A stretch of 15,448 bases of DNA from CAVSUR01 sp052143655 (lineage in GTDB: Bacteria > Actinomycetota > Actinomycetes > Streptosporangiales > Streptosporangiaceae). Of the stretch, positions 5,988 to 11,642 are shown one piece after another. Below the pieces are notes generated by a model. It was given only the letters and a program-made list of their open reading frames with translations. It was not told the origin of the DNA and made no database searches. Position numbers and translations under genes: made by a program. The first letter of the stretch is position 1, and each line of letters starts with the position of its first letter. The DNA is taken from NCBI GenBank assembly GCA_052143655.1, contig JBKQSL010000338.1, positions 1-15,448 of the forward strand, written 5' to 3'.

Positions 5988-7315
5988 CCGGCGCCGGCTC
6001 CGGACCAGCGCAGCGGGCGGCCGGCCCGGATTCAGCCGCGCCGGAGCCGATTTCAGACTCCCCGGAGCCGGCCGCGGCCGAGCCCGTGCCGCTGCTGGAA
6101 CCGCGCGATGGGCTGCCGCCGCTGGTCGCCACGCCGGAGGCACTCGCCGAGGCGACCCGTGCGCTGGCAGCCGGTGACGGGCCGGTGGCCCTGGACGCCG
6201 AGCGCGCCTCCGGCTTCCGGTACGGGCATCGCGCGTTCCTGGTCCAGTTCCGGCGTCACGGCAGCGGCACTGTGCTGATCGACCCGGCGGGCTGCCCCGA
6301 CCTGTCCGGCCTGGATGCTGCCCTGGCCGGCGCCGAGATCGTGCTGCACGCGGCCTCCCAGGACCTGCCCTGCCTGGCCGATCTGGGCTACCGGCCGCAG
6401 CACCTGTTCGATACCGAGCTGGCCGGGCGGCTCCTCGGCTACCCGCGAGTCGGCCTCGGCACCCTGGTGGAGACGGTCCTGGGCCTGCGGCTGGAAAAGA
6501 GCCACTCGGCGGCCGACTGGTCTACCCGGCCGCTGCCGGCCGAATGGCTGCGCTATGCGGCGCTGGATGTCGAAGTGCTGGTAGAGCTGCGCGACGCGCT
6601 CGCGCAGCAGCTGGCCGAGCAGGGCAAGGACGAGTGGGCACGCCAGGAGTTCGCCGCGATCCTGGCCGCCAGGCCAGCCGAGCCCCGGCCTGACCCGTGG
6701 CGGCGGACTTCCGGCATCCACCGGGTCCGCAGCCGGCGGGGCCTGGCCGTCGTGCGCGAGCTGTGGCTGGAGCGCGACGCGATCGCGCAGCGCCGGGACC
6801 TGTCACCGACCAGGCTGCTGCCGGACGCGGCCATCATCGCGGCGGCGCGGGGCATGCCGGGCGGTGCCGAGGAGCTGGCGGCCCTGCAGGGCTTCACCGG
6901 GCGCGGGTCCCGCCGCTACATCCAGGAGTGGATGCGCGCGATCACGCGGGCCAGGGCGCTTCCCGACCGCGCGCTGCCGGATTCGTCCGGGCCGCCTGGC
7001 GACGGGCCGCCCCCCGCCCACCGCTGGCAGGAACGCGATCCGGCGGCCGCGAAGCGGCTGGCCGCCGCGCGGGCCGCGATCACCGCGCTCGCCGAGTCGG
7101 CGCGGCTGCCGGCTGAGAACCTGCTGCTCCCCGACGCAGTGCGGCGCCTGTCCTGGCAGCCGCCCGACCCGGTGACCAGCGAGGCGATCGCCGGCCGGCT
7201 GGCCGGGTACGGGGCACGGCCCTGGCAGGTGCAGACCACCGCGGCGCCCATCGCACAGGCGCTGCTGCAGGCCATGGCCTCGGCGGATCAGGACGACGAG
7301 CGCCCGGCAGAATAA
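5984..7315 (+). CDS. rnd: Ribonuclease D (DEDDy 3'-5' exonuclease with HRDC domain)
   Basis: A protein of 443 residues. A 3'-5' exoribonuclease expected to trim tRNA and other structured RNA 3' ends. The exonuclease domain (about 45-225) has ExoI in VALDAERASG (D71, E73), ExoII in LHAASQDLPCL (D127) and ExoIII in YAALDVEVL (Y191, D195), so all DEDDy residues are present. An HRDC-type helical domain follows at about 245-330, and a second helical region reaches the C-terminus. The N-terminal 40 residues are Pro/Ala/Glu-rich and probably disordered. The GTG start at 5984 overlaps the DUF3000 stop (GTGA). The ATG at 5897 lies inside DUF3000 and encodes unrelated Ala/Arg-rich sequence. Confidence 0.92.
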   Translation: MTGAGSGPAQRAAGPDSAAPEPISDSPEPAAAEPVPLLEPRDGLPPLVATPEALAEATRALAAGDGPVALDAERASGFRYGHRAFLVQFRRHGSGTVLIDPAGCPDLSGLDAALAGAEIVLHAASQDLPCLADLGYRPQHLFDTELAGRLLGYPRVGLGTLVETVLGLRLEKSHSAADWSTRPLPAEWLRYAALDVEVLVELRDALAQQLAEQGKDEWARQEFAAILAARPAEPRPDPWRRTSGIHRVRSRRGLAVVRELWLERDAIAQRRDLSPTRLLPDAAIIAAARGMPGGAEELAALQGFTGRGSRRYIQEWMRAITRARALPDRALPDSSGPPGDGPPPAHRWQERDPAAAKRLAAARAAITALAESARLPAENLLLPDAVRRLSWQPPDPVTSEAIAGRLAGYGARPWQVQTTAAPIAQALLQAMASADQDDERPAE

Positions 7316-7350
7316 TCAGGAAATGCGGCGCCCCGTCCAGCTGGTGATAC

Positions 7351-7398
7351 CTGCCGGACAGGGCCTGCCGGACAGGGCCTGCCGGACAGGGCCTGCCG
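7351..7398. repeat. Tandem repeat, 3.4 copies of a 14-bp unit, in a convergent intergenic gap
   Basis: The unit CTGCCGGACAGGGC occurs at 7351-7364, 7365-7378 and 7379-7392, all identical, followed by CTGCCG to 7398. Each unit, with the C before it, contains CCTG and CAGG arms around a 5-nt loop, so the array can form a row of small hairpins. It lies 35 bp after the rnd stop and 13 bp before the stop of the convergent membrane-protein gene, where a bidirectional terminator is expected. The 14-bp length is not a multiple of three, which fits non-coding DNA. Confidence 0.8.
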
Positions 7399-7411
7399 CA
7401 ACTAGCCCTGA

Positions 7412-8074
7412 TCAGTCGACCGCGGGGGCCAGCCGCGGGCCGGCTGCCTGCCGGTAGTAGGTGTTGGACGGCCTGGCGAAGATGAGGACCATCGTGGCGA
7501 GGGCGATGACCCACAGGACGGCGCCGGCGATCATGTCGGCCGGAGCGTAGGCCACGGCACGCTGCGCCAGCCCGAGGAGCATGATCATGCTGATGAGGGC
7601 GAAGAAGGCTGAGAACGAGAACCGGGCGACATCACGTCCCTGGCTGATCGCCCAGGCCAGCAGCAGCCACAAGACAACCGCCGCGCCGCCGCTGACCTCC
7701 TTGAACGTCAGCATGGCGAGCGCATCGTGCCACTGTGCCGCGGTGACGCCCGGCGCCTTCGCGAGCGCCGCCCGCACGCTGGCCGCGGTCACCACTATCG
7801 TGATCACCGCGGCCAGCTCCGCCACCGCGCCCGCGCACATCAGCCGCGCCGCGCCCCGCACGGTGCGCGGCGGCCGGAGAGCAGGCCGCAGCCTCATCCG
7901 CAGCGCGCCGCGGATCAGGGCCGCGGACTCGGCCAGCCCGACCCGGCGCTGGCCCTGCTGCGCGCTGGACAGCAGCACCGAGAGGATTTCCTCCCCGCTC
8001 TCCTGCCGGAACGCCTTCGGGTAGCACGCCAGCACTCGCCGGTACCCCCGCTCCAGGCTTGCCGCCTCGTTCAT
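7412..8074 (-). CDS. Four-helix membrane protein paired with a PadR regulator
   Basis: A protein of 220 residues. The cytosolic N-terminal helix region, LERGYRRVLACYPKAFRQE then GEEILSVLL (about 7-34), is a conserved opening of actinobacterial membrane proteins encoded with PadR regulators. Four hydrophobic segments follow: about 80-102, 127-147, 153-172 and 179-200. The tail is short. No enzymatic motif is visible; I do not assign transport. The ATG (8074-8072) overlaps the TGA of the PadR gene (8073-8071), so the two are almost certainly one operon and the PadR protein probably controls this gene. It is convergent with rnd across the 14-bp repeat array. Confidence 0.8.
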   Translation of the reverse strand: MNEAASLERGYRRVLACYPKAFRQESGEEILSVLLSSAQQGQRRVGLAESAALIRGALRMRLRPALRPPRTVRGAARLMCAGAVAELAAVITIVVTAASVRAALAKAPGVTAAQWHDALAMLTFKEVSGGAAVVLWLLLAWAISQGRDVARFSFSAFFALISMIMLLGLAQRAVAYAPADMIAGAVLWVIALATMVLIFARPSNTYYRQAAGPRLAPAVD

Positions 8075-8406
8075 GTGACCACTCCTCCTGCCGGGCTCAG
8101 CCGCCGCAGCGCCGCCGTGGCATTCGCGTGCAGGCGGGCTGCCTCCACGGCCAGCCGCTCACTCCCCGCGGGCGTGAGCCGGTAATACCGGCGCAGCCGA
8201 CCGTCCACGATCTCCTCCCCGTCCGCCCCGATGAGCCCATCGGCCTGCAGCCGGTCCAGAGCCGTGTACAAGGTCCCGGCGCGCAGCCGCACCCGGCCGC
8301 CCGAGATCTGCGCGACCTCCGTGATGATCCCGTACCCGTGCTGGCTGCCAGCCGCTAGCGCGGTCAGGATCAGGAAGGTCGCCTCCTGCATCGCACGCTC
8401 TGCCAT
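8071..8406 (-). CDS. PadR family transcriptional regulator
   Basis: A protein of 111 residues, typical of short PadR (PadR-s2) proteins. The winged helix-turn-helix covers about 8-85: ATFLILTALAAGSQHGYGI (helix 1), the RLRAGTLYTALDRLQADGLI recognition helix region and the wing RRYYRLTPAGSERL. A C-terminal helix (about 82-103) would support dimers. These proteins generally repress their own operon and are released by a ligand or by stress. The downstream membrane protein overlaps by ATGA. A TTGCTA-17-TATAAC promoter with a near-palindrome over the -10 box lies directly upstream, placing the transcription start at or next to the ATG. An internal ATG at 8391 is possible but the full start fits the promoter spacing. 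Confidence 0.92.
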   Translation of the reverse strand: MAERAMQEATFLILTALAAGSQHGYGIITEVAQISGGRVRLRAGTLYTALDRLQADGLIGADGEEIVDGRLRRYYRLTPAGSERLAVEAARLHANATAALRRLSPAGGVVT

Positions 8407-8409
8407 GCC

Positions 8410-8441
8410 AACGTTATATACCGTTGAACTACCGGTAGCAA
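8410..8441 (-). promoter_or_regulatory. Promoter and probable PadR operator of the padR-membrane protein operon
   Basis: On the minus strand TTGCTA (8441-8436) and TATAAC (8418-8413) are separated by exactly 17 bp. The -10 box ends 6 nt before the padR ATG, so transcription should begin at the start codon (leaderless mRNA). AACGGTATATAACGTT (8425-8410) is a 16-bp palindrome with one mismatched symmetric pair position on each arm, and it covers the -10 box. TACCGGTA, a perfect 8-bp palindrome, lies in the spacer. This AT-rich island stands out from the surrounding GC-rich DNA. Autorepression is inferred. Confidence 0.65.
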
Positions 8442-8448
8442 GCCCCGC

Positions 8449-8898
8449 TCATGAGCCCGGCTGGGGCGCCTGCGCCCGTGTCCTGAGCCCGGCCAGCGCG
8501 GCGGCGATGATGGCCTTCTCGATCCGGCGGCGCAGCAGCCCGGTCAGCGGGATGCGCGCCGCGACGGCCAGCTCAAAGGTCACGTCGGTTCCCCCGGCAC
8601 GGTCGCGGAGTGCGTAGCTGCCCGACATCGCGGTGATGATCGTGCCCGGCTCGGCGATCTCCCACCGCACCTGCTCGTCGCCGTCCCATTCGTAGCGGAG
8701 CGCGAAGCGGTCCCGGACGATCCCGGCGTCGAGCCCGAACCGGACGAGCCGGGCGCGCCCCGCGCCGTCCGCCGGGCCGATGACCTCGGCCGAGCTGACG
8801 CCAGCCCATTCCGGATAGGCGGCGAAATCAGAGATCACGCTCATCACGGCACTGCGCGGTACCGGGACGAACAGCGTCGAAGCCGTCCTGTCGGCCAT
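8449..8898 (-). CDS. SRPBCC (START-like/polyketide cyclase-type) protein
   Basis: A protein of 149 residues. It opens with a strand (ASTLFVPVPRSAVMSVISDF) and then AAYPEWAGVSSAEVIG, the usual start of the SRPBCC helix-grip fold. RYEWDGDEQVRWEI, GSYALRD and DVTFELAV form the central sheet, and a long amphipathic C-terminal helix (LLRRRIEKAIIAAALAGLRT) ends the fold. Members bind hydrophobic ligands in a deep cavity; no substrate can be read from the sequence. The start ATG lacks a clear ribosome binding site, but TACGCT lies 6 nt upstream of it and could be the -10 box of a leaderless transcript (no good -35 seen). The stop is 42 bp before the padR gene, which has its own promoter. Confidence 0.85.
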   Translation of the reverse strand: MADRTASTLFVPVPRSAVMSVISDFAAYPEWAGVSSAEVIGPADGAGRARLVRFGLDAGIVRDRFALRYEWDGDEQVRWEIAEPGTIITAMSGSYALRDRAGGTDVTFELAVAARIPLTGLLRRRIEKAIIAAALAGLRTRAQAPQPGS

Positions 8899-8949
8899 TC
8901 CCGCAGCGTATCCCCGCCCGCGGCGGGTGCCCGGGGCGGCCGGGCTCGT

Positions 8950-9303
8950 TCAGGCGGTCTTCCGCAGGCCCTGCCGGGCGCAGGGCAGCGCCGAGCCCGC
9001 CCGGCTCACGCCCGCGCACGGCCATCCGGCGTCCTGCAGCGGGTAGTCGGGGTAGACGTTGAGCACGACCTCGCAGTCGCAGCAGATCCCGCCGCGCTCC
9101 TGGAGCCGGCCGACCAGTCCGCGCGCCCGTGGCGCGCGCAGGTCGCGCCACCGGATCGTCCACCGGTGCGTCCCGTCACAGCCGAATTCCCTGATCATGC
9201 GCAGCAGGTAGCAGCGCAGGCACTCGCGCTCTCCCGGCTCGGTCAGCCGTTGTGACAGCGCGGCCAGTTCGTTCTCGACTGCCGCGGCCCGGTCACCGTC
9301 CAT
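8950..9303 (-). CDS. DUF2695-like cysteine-containing small protein
   Basis: A protein of 117 residues from the ATG at 9303-9301, supported by AGGAG about 6 nt upstream. A longer frame to 9537 exists but its extra 78 residues look like non-coding translation. The core ECLRCYLLRMIREFGCD-GTHRW is followed by LQERGGICCDCEVVLNVYPD, matching the DUF2695 pattern of a CxxC pair, a GCD turn and an RGGxCDCEV motif. Eight cysteines lie in the mature sequence, so metal binding is possible. Function is unknown. It is cytosolic by composition and lies in the same direction as the SRPBCC gene, 51 bp upstream of it. Confidence 0.78.
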   Translation of the reverse strand: MDGDRAAAVENELAALSQRLTEPGERECLRCYLLRMIREFGCDGTHRWTIRWRDLRAPRARGLVGRLQERGGICCDCEVVLNVYPDYPLQDAGWPCAGVSRAGSALPCARQGLRKTA

Positions 9304-9489
9304 GGCGTGCTCCTGTCTGCGTGCTGGAGGCCGACCCCCGAGTTCTACCGCGAGCCCCCGACAGAACCAGCGACTCCACGACGCGCGGTGTAACCCGGCA
9401 GGGGCCTGCGCGCGTCCTTCTGGCAGGGAGGGACAAGCGCACTCGTTCACGGCGTCGGCCCAGTCCGCGTACCGCCGGGCAGGCCGCCC

Positions 9490-9521
9490 GTGACGGAGCG
9501 CTGAAGACTGCAGGCCGTCAC
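9490..9521. repeat. Perfect 7-bp inverted repeat upstream of the small membrane protein gene
   Basis: GTGACGG (9490-9496) and CCGTCAC (9515-9521) are exact reverse complements separated by 18 bp. The second arm ends 5 nt before the GGAG ribosome binding site of the 9536 gene. It could be an operator or an mRNA hairpin. At this GC content chance is also plausible. Confidence 0.4.
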
Positions 9522-9535
9522 CCCCTGGAGCGGGC

Positions 9536-9973
9536 ATGAGCCGAGTTCTCGCCGATCAGGGCCCCGCCCTGCTCGTGATACTGCTGACCGCCGGGCTGGC
9601 GCTGATGCTGGCCGCGGTGATCCGGACGCCGTCCTCGGTGCTGGCCGGCCATCCTGACCAGGACCCGCCCGGGCCTGCGGCCGGACCGGGTGGCTCCGCC
9701 GTCCGGGAGCCGGATGCCGGAGAATCGGACACCTGGGAGCCGATCGCCCGGGAGCCAGCGACCCGCAGGCCCGCCGCGCCGGAGGCGGCCGCCGTCTTCG
9801 GGCCCGATCGGGCGGGCAGCGGCCTCCGCCGCGCTGCCGCCCGGGCCGCCGAGGCCGATCACCGCCTGCTGCGGGCGGAGTCGTCCCCGGAGTACACCGG
9901 CCGGCACGGCGGCCAGGGCAGCGCCAGCCGCCCGCCGTGGCCGCCCGCCCCCAGGCCGCCTGGCACCCAGTGA
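9536..9973 (+). CDS. Small membrane-anchored protein with a disordered Pro/Arg-rich tail, function unknown
   Basis: A protein of 145 residues. One hydrophobic segment (about 10-29, PALLVILLTAGLALMLAAVI) would anchor it in the membrane; the rest is rich in Pro, Gly, Arg, Ala and Glu with no recognisable domain. Residues 58-82 repeat a Glu-Pro pattern (REPDAGES, WEPIAREPA). A stretch at about 97-120 (LRRAAARAAEADHRLLRAE) could be a helix. A GGAG ribosome binding site (9527-9530, 5-nt spacer) supports the start. It is divergent from the DUF2695 gene across 232 bp. No family is recognised. The anchor and ribosome binding site favour a real gene, but low complexity in GC-rich DNA leaves doubt. Confidence 0.6.
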   Translation: MSRVLADQGPALLVILLTAGLALMLAAVIRTPSSVLAGHPDQDPPGPAAGPGGSAVREPDAGESDTWEPIAREPATRRPAAPEAAAVFGPDRAGSGLRRAAARAAEADHRLLRAESSPEYTGRHGGQGSASRPPWPPAPRPPGTQ

Positions 9974-10084
9974 GCGGCGAGCTCAGCGCAGGTGCCGGGC
10001 CGCGCCCGCCGAGCGCAGGCCGCGGCATGACCGCCAGCGCCGACCGCGCGGCCGGGTGTCAGACCGGGTCGGCAGAATGAGCTC

Positions 10085-10654
10085 ATGAGACCGCTCGCCT
10101 GGGTCAGGCTGCAGGCGCCATTCGGGGCGCTGTCGGCCGGCTGCAGCGGCTCGGGCGTGGCCCGGGTCCGCTTCGGGTCCGCCACGGCAGGCGACGTGCC
10201 CGCGGACCTGCCCGGCGCGGACCTACCCGGCGCAGCCCGCGCGCAGCTGCTCGAGTACCTGGCCGGCCGGCGCCGCGCGTTCAGCCTGCCGCTGGACTGG
10301 GCCAGCGTGCCGGGTGAGCACCGCCGGGTACTGAGCACGCTGCTGGAGTCGGTCGGCTACGGGCAGACCATCACCTACGGGGAGCTGGCCCGGCGCAGCG
10401 GGCTGGCTGACAGCGAGCGGGCCGGCGGCGAGCTGCCCGCCCGCGCGGTCGGCCAGATCATGGCCTCGAATCCGATCCCCGTGCTGGTGCCCTGCCACCG
10501 GGTACTCGCCAGCGACGGCCTGGGCGGCTACAGCGGCGGCGGGGGCCTGGAGACCAAGCGCTGGCTGCTGATGCTGGAAGGCGCGCTGCCGCCCACGCTC
10601 GACTGGCGGCCCGCGCAGTTCCCGGCTGACCCGACGCCCGCCGGACCGGCTTGA
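10085..10654 (+). CDS. ogt: Methylated-DNA--[protein]-cysteine S-methyltransferase (O6-alkylguanine-DNA alkyltransferase)
   Basis: A protein of 189 residues. Suicide DNA-repair protein that takes the alkyl group from O6-alkylguanine onto its own Cys. The active-site motif PCHRV is at 136-140 (C137), preceded by RAVGQIMASNP with the conserved Asn and by the DNA-binding helix-turn-helix region YGQTITYGELARRSG (92-106). GGYSGG and ETKRWLLMLEG complete the domain. The N-terminal domain is short and contains a small repeat (DVPADLPGADLPGA). There is no Ada-type methylphosphate domain, so it is a stand-alone Ogt/MGMT type. The ribosome binding site is weak. The gene ends only 4 bp from the stop of the convergent mutT1 gene. 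Confidence 0.92.
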   Translation: MRPLAWVRLQAPFGALSAGCSGSGVARVRFGSATAGDVPADLPGADLPGAARAQLLEYLAGRRRAFSLPLDWASVPGEHRRVLSTLLESVGYGQTITYGELARRSGLADSERAGGELPARAVGQIMASNPIPVLVPCHRVLASDGLGGYSGGGGLETKRWLLMLEGALPPTLDWRPAQFPADPTPAGPA

Positions 10655-10658
10655 TCCG

Positions 10659-11642
10659 CTAGCCGGCGACGGGAGCCGGCCGCTGCGCGCCGTCTTGATG
10701 CTCGGCTGCGACCAGCCGCTCGCCGGCGACATGCAGCACCCAGAAGCCGCCCTTGCGCAGCTGGGGGCCGGCGGGCGGCGGCGCCCCGAGCCGACGGCAG
10801 ATGACCCCGAGCAGCACCGGCAGGTTCTCCCGGTGGGCGCAGATGACCGTCGGCTGGCCCGCGGCTGCGATGGCAGCGGCCCGCTCGGCCGCCGGCCCGG
10901 CGTCCTCGCGGTCGGCCGTGAACAGCGGCTCACGCTCGACCTGGGTACCGGTCAGAGCCGCGTACGGGGCGACGGTGGCGACGGAGCGCTCGGCGGGCGA
11001 GCTGATCACCCGGGCGCCGCGGCCGTAGCACGCCAGCAGCCCAGCCAGGGCAGCGGCGTCCGCGGCGCCCTGGGCGTCCAGCGGCCGGTCCAGGTCGGGG
11101 CCGGACCACTGGCTCTTGCGCCCGGCCGAGGCGTGCCGGACCAGCATCAGCGGCGCAGTCTGCACCGGGCCGCTGGCCAGCATGGCCAGCATGGCGGCGT
11201 CGTGGCTGTAGGTGAGCTGCCGCATGGCCACCGGGATCGGCACCCATTCCAGCGCGTCGACCTCGCCGTTCGGCACGAACCCGGCCGCTGCCCCGCCGTC
11301 GCGCGCAGCGCCACCGGCCGCCGCCCAGTAGTGGACTACCTTGAGCCGGCCGGTGCGGGCATACCGGGTCTGCCGCAGCGGCCGGCCCAGCGCCACCTGA
11401 AGCCCGGTCTCCTCGGCTACCTCCCGGACCGCCGTCTCCAGCAGGTGCTCCCCCGGCTCGCACTTGCCCTTCGGGAACGCCCAGTCGCCATGGCGCTCCC
11501 GGTGAATGAGCGCGACCTGGATCCCCGTCGGCCCGGGGCGCCACACCACGGCCCCCGCGGCGCGCACCGGCCGGTCTGCCGCCGCGCCCGCGGCGGCGTG
11601 CTCACCCCCGGCCGGCTCGGAGCCGGTCAGCGGTTCAGTCAT
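10659..11642 (-). CDS. mutT1: MutT1-type Nudix hydrolase fused to a histidine phosphatase domain
   Basis: A protein of 327 residues with two domains. The Nudix domain (about 25-150) has a complete Nudix box, G59-x5-E65-x7-REVAEETGL (73-81). The phosphatase domain (about 163-315) has LMLVRHASAG (R169, H170), SSPAERS (215-) and the second catalytic His in ICAHREN (H270). This is the architecture of Mycobacterium tuberculosis MutT1 (Rv2985), known to clean 8-oxo-(d)GTP and diadenosine polyphosphates; the phosphatase domain can finish the diphosphate to monophosphate step. The ATG (11642-11640) lies 8 bp inside the end of ppk1, so it is translationally coupled. In M. tuberculosis mutT1 is also a neighbour of ppk1. 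The product joins nucleotide sanitation to polyphosphate metabolism at least by expression. Confidence 0.9.
   Translation of the reverse strand: MTEPLTGSEPAGGEHAAAGAAADRPVRAAGAVVWRPGPTGIQVALIHRERHGDWAFPKGKCEPGEHLLETAVREVAEETGLQVALGRPLRQTRYARTGRLKVVHYWAAAGGAARDGGAAAGFVPNGEVDALEWVPIPVAMRQLTYSHDAAMLAMLASGPVQTAPLMLVRHASAGRKSQWSGPDLDRPLDAQGAADAAALAGLLACYGRGARVISSPAERSVATVAPYAALTGTQVEREPLFTADREDAGPAAERAAAIAAAGQPTVICAHRENLPVLLGVICRRLGAPPPAGPQLRKGGFWVLHVAGERLVAAEHQDGAQRPAPVAG

Noticed and set aside
7351..7398. Possible CRISPR array
   Set aside because: The units are 14 bp and directly abutting with no spacers, and no cas genes are nearby.
9304..9537. N-terminal extension of the DUF2695 gene to 9537
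   Set aside because: The 78 extra residues look like random translation of intergenic DNA, and the ATG at 9303 has AGGAG upstream.
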